NCBI GenBank assembly: GCA_013399855.1 | Contig: VXAY01006251.1 | Location: forward strand, 611,724 to 675,723 | Source: Oxyruncus cristatus | Taxonomy: Eukaryota; Chordata; Aves; Passeriformes; Cotingidae | Length of the DNA stretch: 64,000 nucleotides | Direction of reading: 5' to 3' | In this document: positions 27,401-42,400 of the stretch, piece by piece | Numbering within the stretch: position 1 is the first letter of the stretch | Layout of the letters: each line of letters starts with the position of its first letter | The notes under the pieces: model-generated | Told to the model about the DNA's origin: nothing | The model's input: only the letters and a program-made list of their open reading frames with translations | The model's database searches: none | Program-made: the position numbers and the translations under genes

Positions 27401-30400
27401 GAAGAATACAAGACTAATCTATTTGGAGGACAGACTTCAGTTAGGTTACACGATACATGAATGACACGCATTCAGGTTTTTTTTTTGGGGGGGGGAATTC
27501 ATCTGAATTGACTAACTTCAGAATGAGGTCTTTGAGCCCAACACCAAAGCTTCTTAAAAGACGCAGTGATGGAACCTCATTTCCATATCTGGCGCTCTCT
27601 CTGTTTGTGAGGTTATATGTCTACCTGCAACTGGAAGACTTTTATGCAAAAAANAAAAAAAGGTTGAAGCGAATCAATCATATTAATGGCTTATATATTG
27701 CAAAAGAGAAGAAATTCAGAGGAAGTTTGTGTGGCTGGCTTAAATACCTTTTTGGTTCAAACTAAGTGACTGTAAAATAGATAAATATGTACATTTCCTA
27801 GTTGTAACAAAATGCAAGAGCCGTGAGAGACAAAGCAGAGGAGATGTCTGTAAATTGGTGATTAATGTTACATTTATCTCTGGGCTTGAATTGAGAATTG
27901 GTGGCCAGATCCCTCCATAGCCATCTCTTCATTCCTTTCATTGCCAGTCTGACATTCAGTTCCATCTACTCCTCTACATCTTCTGTTCACACTGATCTTG
28001 GCTTTCCGTTCCTTTTTCTGTCTTCTGTGGTTCCTTCTCTTGGCAGCCCATTTTTCTTTAAGCTGGGGATCCTCAATTTTTTAATTCCTTTCTGAATTGT
28101 GCAGACAAGTTCACTTTCTTTAGCTGTTCTTCTCTGCAACCCAGTCTTGTCTAATTGTGGAAATTTGTGGCTTCGTATTTTTCCCTCAAATATTTAAAGA
28201 TTCCAAACTGCTAAAAAGGAAAAAGAATAGCAAGGATCACCCTTGCATCCTCCACAATAAACTACAGAAATTTGTGTTTGAGAGCATGCTTTTATAATCT
28301 CAGGGAACATGTTGTCTCTCTCTCTTTAGGCCAAAGAAAACACAAGAAAATTCCCATTGTTTTTCATCTCATTTTTCAATTACTAGTAAAGCAGCACACC
28401 CTAATGCGTAAGTCTAACATCAGTCCATTCACAGGTCAGGGTGTGAATAACACTAATAAAAGAAAGCTTGTGTCATTCAATTGTGTGTTCTCAGCCTTAC
28501 CTGTGAACAGAGTAAAGAAAACAATGCTGTAATACAGGGAAGTTGGGAAATGGGGTTAGAGGTGGGATAGAGAAATTTGAGAATCAGTGGTGCTCCCTGG
28601 CAAGGCAGGAGAGCAGAGAGGAACATTCAGTATTGCCACAGCATAACTCAAAGAGATTTATCTTTTAATATTTAGATATCTATCAAGAAGAGTAAACACG
28701 AGGGCTGTTTGGAGTATGACCACTGAATGAGTCATCTCTGTTGTGCTCCAATCACTCAGAGAAATGAAAATTATCAGTCTGATAGCATTTGTTTCACTAG
28801 TTCAGTAGACAAACAGTGGATTTGATAGATACTTAAAAATAAACCACGTGAGCATTATGCATCCATGTCAGTCAAATAATGTTGAAATAATTTGATAGTC
28901 ACAGAACTGCACCATATTGGCTGACAAGAGGGCAGATTTTAGGCTTGAAGTTGTGTGGGGATGGATCTCCGACACAGGAGTTGTCTTCACTGGAGCTGGA
29001 GTGGCAGGGCACTGCTCAAGACATTTGGGTTTACATCTCCAGTTCTGAGATGAAACTGGAAGAAAGCCAGTGACAATGAACGTTGATTTCCCAATACCAT
29101 GAAAGGGAATATAGTCCTTTCTTCCAGGTTTATGGAAAAAACAGTTGGTTTCTCTCAATGTAGGCAGGGTTTTGTCTCCTGTGGGCTTTAAAAATTCTTA
29201 AAAGATCGAAGCAACGCCCATCCATATATTCAGCAAGGACAGCTGAAATACAGCACTGAATGGAGATGGAGCACACTGCTGCTGTCACCCCACGGCCTGT
29301 GCTCTGCTGAAGTGCTGCTGCTGGCTCTGGAGGGGCAAGCCAGATTTCTGTATCCAAATGAGCTGTCTCCACATCAATCCGTGATGTAGGTTGGGCTTCT
29401 TGTTTTGCATGTCTGATTCTAAAAATACGTGTTGTTTGTCAGGATGTTAAAAGATGGTTCAGAAAGGGTGGACCTCAGTATAGTCCTAAAGACTGGGGAT
29501 AGACTTCTCTGGGTGGCAGCAGAGCAAGCCAAAAGCTTGCTATGAGAGAGGTCTTGTTCCTGTTCCCAGCCACCTCAGTTTACTGCTGTTGACCGCACCT
29601 GAGGAAGCCTTTATTGCTTCTGGTTGCCTCCATCCTTGAGGCAGCTCAGGCCGCCTCTCTTGAAACATGAAGTCATGGAATAGTTTGGGTTGGAGAGGAC
29701 CTTAAAGATCAGCTAGTCCCAATCCCCCCTGCCATGGGCAGGGACACCTTCCACTAGACCAGGCTGCTCAAAGCCCCATCCAGCCTGGCCTTGAACACTT
29801 CCTCGTGCCACCTTGAAGAGTCTCACATGCCCTGTGCTGACACAGTCCCATTGCCTCATCTTCCTCTGTTGCAGCCTTACCTCCCTGCATTGGCTACAGC
29901 CAACCTATTTTTTTTTTATTTCTTGATGTGGATGCCACACTCATGAGGAGATAGAGGTTGTGTATGAACTGCATAGTGCTTCACAACATATTAATTATAT
30001 ATTATTATCTATATAATATGTAATCACACAATACGTGTGATTATATATTATATATTTTATATAGATGCCCAGTAGAATCATAGAATAAAAAGACACAATT
30101 TATAGTGTTATTCATTTCATAAGCTGACAAACCACATATAGATAAAATTATGTATAGTATTTGTAAATTAGGTTATATGTGTGATCTTCTATAATTAATA
30201 TATAATGTCTAAATACATAGTATACATCAATTGCACAGATTACAGAATTTTCTTTAATATAAATATTGTAGTTGTCTTAAGACCAGCTTTCATAAAATGC
30301 CTGTGTTAAGCACCCACACAGGATGGAAGCAGAGCTCTACACTCAGTTTTCCCTCTCGACTTTCAACATGACCTCTGTAGGAACCATGTGTGCCCGTTCT

Positions 30401-33400
30401 AAAGTTGGGTCCAGAAATCCAACATCTGCAGAATTTCAGGGCCAACAGCATAAAAATCCCTACCACAGCATCTGCCTCAACATGAAGTGAGGCTGACCTG
30501 TAAACACAGGGGTTTTCCTTTGGCTGGTGTGTTTTTTACCTGCTCTGAGGTGTTGGCAAAGCAGCCGAAGCGGTTGCAGGACACTCCCAGGGCTGCTTAT
30601 GCGTTGTTTGTATTTTGCACCCTCTCTCGCCTCACCCCTATTTGACAGCATGCAAACGAGCAGCAAAATGCCTCTGTGACACACGGAAACCCACACTGAA
30701 ATCTGTTGCTCTGATTTTCCAAAGCTTCAGGGAGGAGGAGTCAAAGGATCGGTGGAATTCCTTAGAGAGGGAGGAATCAGCTGTATTAGAAATTTCTTTC
30801 CTATACGTGGGGTGGAGAAATAGAAACAGGTGAGAGGAGGGGCTGGGAATTTTCATAAATCCATTTCTGCTGGCGCTAAGCAGCTTTCCTCAAGTGTAGA
30901 GTATCCCGACACTCAGAGAAGGGAGCACTAAGCACACTGGCACTCCCACCCTGTGAGCCACCATAACGCTTCACTTGGTGTAAGGACTGTCAGCTCAGCA
31001 TTCAAGGGTTTTTTTTTTTCGGAAAGAATTAAACAGCTGACTAAAAGTGAGAAAAAAAACGAATTTAGAGAGGACACAAGAGCAGCCTTGAAGCCCCTTT
31101 GAACCGCGCTGTTGTGACAGGCTGACAGGCTGCATCCTGTGTGTGTGCATGCTTGCATGAGAGTTTACTAATACGTATAACGTTAATTACCCGGTTATGT
31201 CCTGGAGCGAGGCTGGGAATGAATTTCAGGAAAAGAGATGTTTGTTTTGCGCGGGCGCCCACATCCCATATACTTTCAGTCCCGCGGAAGTTGCCCCGCA
31301 TCTCCACCCAGTGTACGCTCATGCCTGTGGCTGTAGGCAGTGAACTGGGAAAAGACGCGGCGTTTACGGAAACCCGTGTTCCCCCCATTCCCCAGCATGG
31401 AAAGCCTGACCAGCAACAAGCCCAGGGTCTATCCGCCGCTCCCGCCTCAGCTGAAGCCGTACAGCTGTTGCCTGAGCAGAGAAAGGGATTGGATTTCACA
31501 GGCTGTGTAATCTGCGACAGTGCTCTTTGGCTTGGGGAGAGAGCAACGAGCCTCACCCAGGCTTAGCCATCCCCTTTCTGCCCGTGGAGGAACGCCCCGG
31601 TCGACATAGAAGGAAAATTGTTTGCTGAATTTCTGCACAGCCCTCCTTCCAATTGCTGGAGAGAGAGGGGGAGTGAGAGAGAGAGTTTAAGGCAGGCTCT
31701 GCACTGGTGTTCTGGGCAATTTCAACTTCAGGGCAACTTTAGAGAACTTCAGTTATTTTTGGTAAGTTTGGTTTGGGTTTGTTGGTTTTTTTTTTCCTTG
31801 AACCTTCTCTCTCTTTCTTTCTTTTAAATCTCTGATGCAGATTGCACAGGTTTGCAGCAGATGATGGGCTTTTAAAAATGCAGAGAGATGTTGGTGTGTA
31901 CATTTTGCGTCCTTTGATACAGAAAGTGGACTTTCTGATTGTAAAGACACAATGTTCCCAGCGGCTGGACTTGATAAGCGAAACCTGAAGATGCTGTGTG
32001 TTAAACGATACCACTGAGGGGGGAAGTGTGCCCACAGCTTCGACCAAGGTGCATCCCACCTGGCGTGAAGCTTTGCCTCTTTCTGTTGTGTGGGAAGAGG
32101 TGAGATCAGGGCTGAGTTTTTCAGCCTGTTAAAAAGTTTCTGATCCACGTTTTTAAAGGAGGGGTTTCAAGCTTGTGCGCTAAGCCTCCCAAAGCTTTCA
32201 GAGGGATGTTGGTTTCCAGTCCTATACACGCCCCTCCATTCAGTAATCTCTATTCCAGATCAGGCACGCTGTTTCTCTTACTTCCTCTGTCTGTATACTT
32301 AACCCATCGGACGATCTCAGAGATAGTGAAACTCTTTAGTAGTGCAAAGAGCCAGTCCCAGTTGTTGCAATGAAATGCAGGCTGCAAACAGCAATTTTCT
32401 TACAGCAAAGTTGGTTTCTGATGAATGTGAGTTTTCTGTTATTTGTTTTTTCCACTAGATATGTTTGGATTTTTATAGTATCTGTGCTTCTACAAGAGGA
32501 ATTCTATTTGTGTGGATATTATATCTCAATAGATACCATTCGCAATATGTATATATCTCAAAGTATACTGACTTGGCACTAGGACCTCTGAATGTTCGTG
32601 GAATTTGAAACTAAGATTAACCTTGAAGCATTTAAAAAGCAGATCCATAACCTTGCCAGTAGAAGTTGGATCCTGTAAGTGTCCACAGTGAGGCTGCTGA
32701 GCCTTCCCCCATAAAGTGTTGGGAAATGCGCACGGTAAAATTATTCTGTCCACCTGTTTAGGTTCTGTGGCCCATCCATGTACCCTAGTATGTTTCTGAA
32801 CACATGAAAACAGATGATCAGAAGTAGAATTTGTGCCGGTAGCCACCTGTAGAGAAAATGAAAAGTACGTTTTCTTAAAGCTTTGATAGAAAAGGGAGAG
32901 AACATTACTCATGTGAGAGAAAAGATCAAAAGTCACTGCTACGACAAAAATAGCCATCATTCTTTATAATTTATGGCACAAAAAGCACAGAACATTGGAA
33001 GGTGACTTGTGAGAGACCTAGTACTTAGCTAATGATCACCTGTTGCATGCATGAGGGAAAACGTCTAAGTATTGCCGTGCTATGTCTTTTACTATAATAA
33101 AGAAAAACTATAAGAAATTTTGCATAACCAAGCAAATCAGAAGTAAATCAGCTTAGAACAGCCAATTTACTTCCAAAATCTCTCCTAACATAGGTCAAAA
33201 GTCAAGCATAAAGAAGTTTCAGCTGTTTAACGGCACGGTAAAACCTATAACGTCTCAGAGTTTACTGGCTTTTATTAGCTATGTTTGAAAACCATAAGTG
33301 TGACTGGAACTTTTAATTGCAGAAAGCCTATAACAATGGAGTTAACAATAACTCTTCGGCAGTAAACTGAACACTATAAATCCGCGCCAGGCACTCTGCA

Positions 33401-36400
33401 GTGCTGACATGCCCCGTGATGGCTGGAGCTTTTCTGTGGAAGCATGTTCGATTTGTTAGCTAAAACTGCATTTTACTATCTTTGGTGTGGCACTCTCGTA
33501 AAGTAAACTCTGCTATTAGATTATGGGGCTTGTGTAAATCTCTGACTGAAGTCGGTTTGACTCTAGTCAGTGCTCGTAAGCAATCCATCGGGGATGGCTG
33601 CCTTCCAGCCTCCTCTGCAGCGGGTGTTAATGTCCTTTCAGCCGGACAGGGCAGCGGTAACTTCTGGCAGAGCCTTGCCAGGGGTTTGGAGATGGAACGT
33701 ATTCTCTGCTTTTAATTGTCTTGGACCGCTCGATCTGTATTCACGAAACTATGAGGTCAACGTGCCTCTATTCGCTTTTGGCTGTACTTGAAGCTCATCA
33801 CTGAAACAAAATGCGACAGTCTGTAATGCATGGTTATGGGAACAGCTACGATCTGAGTTAACCTCCTGTTGGCTTCGGTGGGTTCAGTGCCCCGTGCTCA
33901 GAGGCACCATTCTCCGGGAAGCCACCCCACGAACTTCCCAGGCACTTCACTTAACACTGTCACTGTGAGTGGAGGGAGCAGGGCATACAGCAGCGGGGGT
34001 CTCACTGGAGTGTCATGCCCTGTATGAAGCCACAGGAATGTATATCCCCTTGCTTTGAAACTCTGAATACAGAGCTTTGGGTTGGGTTTTTTCCTCGAGT
34101 TTTCTACTAGGGCAAAGAAGTCAGTTCATCCTGTGTTAGTGTAAAACACTGAGGGATTTAAGTAAGATTTCTTTTCCCAGGGTTCCTGACATTCGGAGAC
34201 CTAAATGATCAGAATATAAGGCAGTGTATTTGAAAGGTGTGAAAGCTTATAATCTAACTAAACATTTTAGTAAATAGATTCAATCTATTTTTTTACATCT
34301 AGCTATTTTTGCATTCCATAATGTCACTTACATTAGGGAATGGCAAAATATGCACTGCAGAGTTTTCACCTCTGAAAAAACATCTCACTGTGTTTCTGGG
34401 CTCTGTACTGCAGTACAGTCCAAGCCAGTAAGGCTGCAAAAGGCCTCACCATTAACCCTGTTCTGAATAAGAAGGGGACTGGCCCTCTGCACCAGCACAG
34501 GCAGACCCAGCAAGGGCAAGCATTTGCTTTCAGGCAGTTTGCCATGTCCCTGACCCCTAGTGCACTGAAAAACTCTTTTCCTGACAACATCAGTTAACAA
34601 CTACTGTCTTTTCTGCTTCCCTTAGCTGTAACTTCCAATCTGCCCAACAGGCTTCTCCCTCCACAGCCAAGTGGTGGAGCAGCACTGAGAGATGTAGGGG
34701 ATTCAACTCTGGATGGAGCTGAGATTAAACCCTACCAAGACTATGTTGCCATCTCTCCACATGCAACAGAAATCAAGGCAACACTCTTGTGGCAAGAAAG
34801 GTCCTTTGGATGACTCCAGCTGTGTCTAGCCATGGTGAGGGAGAATTATGGCTGCACCAAGAGAAATTTGTTAAATCCATGCTTTTGTTCATCTCACTCC
34901 GGCATTCCAAGTCAAGGCTGGAATTCCGTATTTTTTATTGGAAGACAAAACTTCAGGCTAGGAGAGGACCTTTCATATACTCAGTACTTCCTACCAACAT
35001 GTTTACTTCCTGAAAGGAGACTACAGGTAGCCAAGTATCTTAAAGTAACTGCTGACTTACTGCAGAGAATGGGTCTGCAGTTCTTTGTCAGAGAAGGGGA
35101 ACCCATGGGTTCACCATCCAAACCTGACCAAATGTGTAGTCCAGAGTGACTGGAACAAGTCAAAATATGTTAAGGTTATTATGCCATGTAAGTAATAAAT
35201 AATCCAAGGTAACTGATAGAGGACCCGCCAGTTAGGGACAGCAGCTCTGCAGGGAGCGAGTCCCAGGCCATGGTAACAGCCCAAACCACAGCAAAATTCC
35301 ATGAAGAAGGAATGCGAGTGCCTGAAGAAGAGCAGGCACCAAGCCCACTTCATCTGCCCAATAAAGATAGCAGTGTCTTCAGAGGGCAGAGTTATCTGTT
35401 TTTCAAAAACACAAACAAGGAGATAAGGTTTATATGATTTCCAAGCCTGCTGATAAATACTCGAGACTCCAAAGTCACAGTAACTGCTCTTCACTGCTGG
35501 GCAAATGTTGTTTCTTCTCTGTAGTTAAGAGAACAAACACCACTTGATTTTGATAGTGGTGGGCTGTGCCTGACATTCACAGGGTCAGGGGAGCAGCTCT
35601 TATCCATGCAGCCCTCTGATTTTAAGTACCTTTCTACCTGCCCACTGACCTCCCAGTTCCTTCCCCTTGAAGAATGGTATGTTTGCAGCCTCAGCCAATC
35701 AGCACCGAAAAGCAAAGCTTTCAAGCTGCACATTTATTCCCATTTCTGCAATTCCTAGCTGAATAGTCTAATGAACTATTATAAAATATTCCAGCTTGCA
35801 ATGAGTTCTGAAAGCTCACACATTTTATTAGTCCAGATATCCCCATTTTTCCTAAGATTTTCGTAGTCCATACTAGCCCTAGAAAGCCAGTGTTATTCAG
35901 GTTCCCACAGGTCCCCTTTTCATTTACTTGCTGCATGATTTGTCCCAGCTCCTGGACTGTCAGCCAGGCACAAAGCTCTACTTGTCCCTCAAAATAAGTA
36001 CATGAAGGAGCTTTTCCTTGGCTCCTGTATTTCTCTTTTTAGGGCCAAAGAACCGGCCCTAGAACAATTACTTGGAGGAGCGAATTCCAAAATGGGAATT
36101 TCATCCTGAAGAAGAAACTCAGAGGACATGCATGCAGGAGCAAAAATTCAATGGGACAGTAACTTTTCTGTGCAGCAAGAACAGCTTTAACTGATATTTG
36201 AATTACATTCTGAAGGTGGGAAATATCTGTATGTGATTAGGCATTGTCATTTTGCATATTAGTTAGAAATCAGCTTTTGGTGAACCTCAAAGAAATAGCA
36301 GCTCTTTCCAATATTAATGATTCTATGTTTCTATGTGTGTGGGCTTATTGGAAGATGTATGAGATGAAGATCTGTGAAATGATCACGAGAAAGGTAGTGG

Positions 36401-39400
36401 CTTCAATTGCTAATGTTTCCTGGTACGAGATGAGCTTTCCCTATTTCTGCTTCTAAAGTCAGCCCAAAGCACATAATTTACAAGAACACAAAAATGTCAT
36501 TAAGCATTCCCCAAATATTTTCATATATGTCAGAGCTGATCTGATTTATGCTTCTGTGAAAGGTTGCATTGATTTTTATATGAACTGTGTCCCCACACTC
36601 CTTAAGGTTGACTTTTTCACATAATGGGCTTCATTATGAGAAAAAAAATTGTTTGCACAATGAATAAATAGCTCAGGCAACTCAGCTCCTAAATAAAGAG
36701 TAAGGGCCCATTTTGGAGGCAAACTGGGCATTTTCACATGAGAATGATTACATGCAGCACTTGGGTTCATGGTGATGGATGACTACGAAGGCAATGATGC
36801 CTGCAGTTGTGATGCCATCTTACTACTCAGGCTTTCTATGAACAGGCTGGAGTGGTCGTGATGGGTAATACGTTCTCAGGCTCTGCAATCAGTCTCCTCT
36901 TTTGGGGCATTGACTGTGTGAATGGTGTAAAACAGCCTTTGAAAGTTATTTTGCACACAGGTATTTTATGAGGGGACATTCCAGTGATCTACAGAGCTGG
37001 ATGGAGGCAGGACCCCCACAGAACTGCTATGAAAGGAATAAATTTAGTAATGGCACTGTGATCTTACGTCTGTATTGGGATTATATGTTCACAGTGAATT
37101 TAACCACTGCTTCAGTCAGTCTAAGAGCAATCTGTGAATGAAGGAGTTTGGATAGAGATAGCAGGAGAAATCATGTTTTTCTTCTTAAAATTATCCTTTC
37201 TTAGAGGTTAAAAGAAGCTTTTGGATAACTGTACTGGGTTATGCCAGGAGAGCTCATCAGAGAGATTAGTGCATTAACTACATAATTATAATGTATACAT
37301 TGCATTCCTCACCAACCAAATGTATAAACCTTATTTAGTCTAAATAACCCTTAAAGCCCAGAGAATAAGCCTAGCACTTGCAGATAAGCTCAAGCATGAA
37401 TGTAATCTCTCCTAAATAGACCAGCTCTCTTCTTAGAAAGAAAACAGGGTGCTCAGCACATGTGACAACAAATCATCCCTGGGTCTCATGGTGAGGAGAT
37501 CAGAGCAGCCATCAGGAGTCTCAGAGGAGCCCAAGCAAACTGTCCACAGCACATTTTCCTCGGAGCTCTGCCCAGTGCTTCCCCCTCCTTCTCTCCCTTT
37601 CTCCCTTCTTCTTCTTTCCTACTGTGGATAAACAGCCCCAGTCCTGCAGAACCACTCACATCCCAACCACATGGTCAGCCCTAGGCCATGGGGCTCCTCC
37701 TGGAGACCTGGACCATCATTCCCCTTCTACTGCTGAGCACAGTAGAACTGGGAGCATGGCAGGTATGTGAATGCATGGAGTATCCCTGTTCAGATGTCAG
37801 ACTGCTCAGAGGAGATTGGAAAATACTTTCCGGACTGTCAGGATCTCAGCAGCAGTAGGTAGGGGGAATCTGGTAGCACAGATGTTGTTTGGAGGACAAC
37901 AGGGTTTTGTCATTTTGGGGCCAGCATGAATAGGTACAGGTGTCAGCAGCATTTACTGGGCGTCAGTCAGTGCCTGGTAAGATGATGTCCCAGCCAACCC
38001 ATGGGCTCTGGAGCACTTCGTACACATTCAGAGCTGCCTCTCTCTCTCTCGATTTAAAAAGTGCTGCAGTCCCTCTCTTTCAGCATAGAACGATGGCTGT
38101 TCCAGGAGAACCGTGCACGGTGCAGCAGCACAGAAGGCTGTGGCAGGCAGATGGCAGAGCAGATGGGTGATGGTGCAGCAGGTTGGGTGTTTGCAGGCAA
38201 GCAAATGGTGCTCCGAGTGTCAGTGCAGTGCTGGCAGGGGCATTCAGGGCAGTCGTCACTGGAGGGACACAGGGTGCTCTGCAACAGAGGGCTTGAAGTC
38301 GCTGAGTCAGATTAACTTGTTGGATGTGGACCATAGCTGATGGCAAGGCTTGAGTAGGAAACCCTGTGGGAAAAACCCCAACTTCCTATTTTCAGTTTCC
38401 GGACTTTTATTCTGAAGAAAAGTTTAAATTCACACAGCATCTGTGAAGGAAGTTTGTGACAGACCCACCTTGAAGTCCTTTGGAAGCTGGTAGGGGAGAC
38501 CACAGCACGCCCTGCTGCCACAGCCTGCTGCCTCAGGCTGCCTAAAGGTGCCTGCAAACCCTCAGGATGCTGTGATGGAGTTAAAGACAACTCCAGAACA
38601 GGGGCAGAAGCAAATGGCAGGGAAAGAAAACCAGTGATTTTGGATTATTTTTCAAGGGCACTGAGAGAGCAGCCAGCAGGGCCACACACAGACACGTCCA
38701 GCCAGACCAGTGAAAACTGGTGTGGGTGAGACAGCCTCATGCAGCAAAACCTCCTCCTTCCCCCCGTGGGCAACCACAGCCTTGACAGCCCAGGGAAACT
38801 CCGAGTAGTGTTGCAGCAAACACTGGTGCACATCGGCAGTGAGACACACAGCAGTCCTCACAGCGGTCGGTGTGTTGGGGGTGTTTCTGCTGCCCCCGCC
38901 ATTCTCAGCTGCATTTTATTAATTTATTTGCACGCCTTTGTGTCTGGGGCTTATTGCTGGTTCACATTCGGTCTCTGCCCTGCTTTGAAAGATGGGGATT
39001 GGAGTCAGCAGATCTCCACCCTGACGTTTGATAGGGAAGCAGTGCTTTTGCAATGCTCTCCCAAGTTGTGACATGCACTGAAAACTGGTCTTCTGCCAGC
39101 AGTCCTCTGTGGGGGGAACTTCAGGTAAGCTCAGGTGCTGCACGAACACTTCTCCACTATCACACTGTTATTTCATGGCCTGGGCTGAGAAAAGTCAAGC
39201 CCCTGGACACCACTCGCAGATACAGCCCGCGGACCTGAGGCTTTCATTTGCACCAGGGCAGAGGGAGGGCAAAAGAGGTATAAAATCCATCATGAGTGTT
39301 CTCCCTTTCCCACAAATCCTTTTCTTTTAAATGCCCAGCAAGGGAGAGGGAGGGAAAACCATCATCCTCTAATCCAAAACAGGAGCTGGCTGTCATACCA

Positions 39401-42400
39401 GCACAAACAGACCACGCCAACTCCTCCACTAACTCTGCTCTTGCAAGGAGACAGAGATGGACTGCGATAAGGTTTTGGCTCTGGGATACACTTGGAACTA
39501 CAGGCAAGGCCAGCCAGAGCCTGTGCACTCAGGGGAAGGGAGCTGGGACTTGCTAAATCGGCACTGATAGATTGCAGCAAGGAGCAATGTCCTTGACCTG
39601 GCTGCAGTAGCTTTGAGAAGAAGGAGTGAGAGCTTCCTGCCCTTCAGACAGCAGTGTCAGGCAGGAGGGCAGGCTCAGATCTGTCAAACTCACTATTGTT
39701 GCACAAAAATGGCATAACCCAGCCATGTTTGTCAAGAGCTATTCTTGTCATTTGTTGCTGCTGCAGTCTGATGGCAGGCTGAGGTCCCCACTGTGTTAAG
39801 TGATAAATAGTCTCCTGCCCAGGTGTGCCTTGGACGACTTAGAAGCTTTGTATCAAGCATGTTGAGCAAAATGGAGGTGACAGTAATGAGGCAATAGTGG
39901 AAACAGTTCTGCAGAGAAAGAAGGAAGGCTTTTTTGGGCTGCATTTTTGTTTGTTTCATTGTCTAGAAGATCTCAGTAATTCTTGTTCATAATAAAGCCA
40001 TGTTGGCTGGAGCAAAGCTGTGGATGCAGTTGTCTAGCATGAGGGTTTGTGCGAAGTGCTCATGGTGGAGGCACGTAATACAAGAGCATATAGTAAGAGT
40101 ATGAGCACTATGACCTTGCTATGTGTGGGATCTCCTGCTGCTGTTCTGCAGAGGATCAGAGGCCTCTGACAGGAGACTTGAATGCAAAATCTGGAGGATA
40201 TTTGTTTTCTAGGCAAGAAAAATGAGGGAGTTAAGAGTTTTAGGCAACCTGCAGCTGCTAAAGTTTTTGTTTCCACTGTCATGCCCCTTGAGTATTTGGG
40301 GGAGAGGAGGATACAGTGTGAAATGCTGCGTTTCTTTTTAACTTCTGTCCAGCTCCTCTGAAGTGCCTTTGGTCGGCAGAGCAGCGCACTGGCAGTGGAG
40401 TCACAGCAACAGCAGCTCAACATCTACAATCCCACCTGGATTTGTATGATGACAGTAGGAAAAATGAAATGGCATTCACCTTGAGAGTAAGAAAACAGGC
40501 AAGTAACAATGTGTTCAACTGCTCAGAGACGTGGGCTCACCTTGGACTGACAGCAGAAAGGGTATTTTGCTGACAGGGCATGACATATTCCATGGAAATG
40601 GGATTTACATTGCTTTTGGAAAATATATGAATGTGGCCCATCATACAGATACCACAGATAGCTTAATGAGCAAATTTTAAATATTTGGACATTCTGTTCA
40701 CAAAATAAATTAATGGAAAATTAATGCTTATTAGCCGTCAGTCCTTTGGCAGACCTGAGTGGGTTCAGTGCAAGAAACATCCTGAGAGACCTTCCTACCT
40801 TTCCACAAAATAAAAAGGTATAGAGGCTTGTTTTAAATCTATATCTAAAAAATCATGATGCAGTATTTTACTTTTTTTTTTTTTTTTAAATAGTTGATCA
40901 GTCTATTTTAATAACAGTTGATCAGTCTATTCACTGCTTGGCTGAGCTGCTGTCATGGTTTAATCACAGATATCAACTCAGCCCCACAGAGCCTTTTGCT
41001 CATCCCTCCCCACGTGATGGGATGGGTAGAGAACAGGAAAAGTGAGAAAACTCGTGGGCTGAGATAAGGACAGCTTAATAGATAAAACAAAAGCCACACA
41101 TGCAAGCAAACGAAAGCAAGGAATTTATTCACCACTTCCCATTGGCAGGCGGGTGTTCAGCCCTCTCCAGGAAATCAGGACTCCATAATGGTGACTGGGC
41201 AAGACAAACGCCATGACTCTGAATGTGTCCTCCCCCTCCTTCTTCCCCCAGCTTCATATGCTGAGCACTCCACCATATGGTCTGGAATATCCCTGTGGTC
41301 AGTTGGGGTCAGCTCTCCCACCTGTGTCCCCTCCCAGCTCTTTGTGCACCTCCAGCCTCCTCGCTGGTGGGGTGGTGTGAGGAGCAGAAAAAGCCTTGAC
41401 TCTGTGGAAGCACTGCTCAGCAATAACAAAAACGTCCCTGAATTATCAGCACTGTTTCCAGCACAAATCCAAAACACAGACCCATACCAGCTACTATGAA
41501 AAAAAGTTAACTCTACCCCGGCCAAAACCAGCACAGTTACAAAAATCGCATTTTTCTAATTAGTGGTTCTTTGCAAAGTCATGAAATATATATATATTCA
41601 TAATATATATATATATACACGCACAATGCATATCTATAAAAGCAGTATGTGCTTAAGTGAGTTTTGCACTGATAGGCTACTTGGCAAAGAAATCACTTCT
41701 AGTTGTCCATTAGGGCTGGATTCAATAGAAATGTTGGCTGACTTCACTGCAAGCCTTGGAAACCGTCAGAGTATTCAAGGCTTAGGCAGTCAGATGCCTG
41801 CTTTAATTTCTATTGACAAAGGAAAAGGAGGGATGAGTAAATGTAAAGCATTTCCTTCCAGCATTGAGCTAAGAGAGGCAGCATGGTGCAGGGAGGAGGT
41901 GGAATCCAGGACATCTGGGTTGTATTTATTGCCGACTCTCCTGCCAACTTTGCTTTGTGACTTTGAGCACGTCTTTTTTTTTTTTTTTTTTCACTTTGCT
42001 ATCTTATTTTCCACGAGGTGGGGAGAGTTTGCCTTGTTTCACATGGTGTTCTGGGCAGGTGCAGGAGCTTCCTTGGTGACCATGACCAAGATGCTGCAGT
42101 TGCCACGCTGGCATATTCGTATGTGCCAGGCAGTGCTGTCTGGGTAACAGATACCCCAGAGGGGTGTGAGGGTTAGCTGTGCCTTTTGAGAGCCCAAAGA
42201 GGAAGATGTTAATTAAGTAGCACCATACCTGCTTAAACACATACCCATAAATACAAGTAACCAGCGCCTTCTGTTGCTACCGATCAGAAAGTCATTTGGA
42301 TCTGGAGCTGGGTTGGCAACCTCTACCTATGATCTCTTATTTCACTTGCTATAGCAATCCCAGGGAAGAGGCAATTGCTTTTGGGATAAATCACAGAGAG

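Noticed and set aside
31065..31566. Overlapping open frames of 141 and 163 codons on opposite strands
   Set aside because: The GC-rich CpG block lowers stop codon frequency on both strands. The plus frame begins at GTG in the listed form, and neither product resembles a known protein.
41563..42147. 194-codon open frame on the plus strand
   Set aside because: It begins at GTG, runs through a TA microsatellite and a long T-run, and shows no family resemblance.
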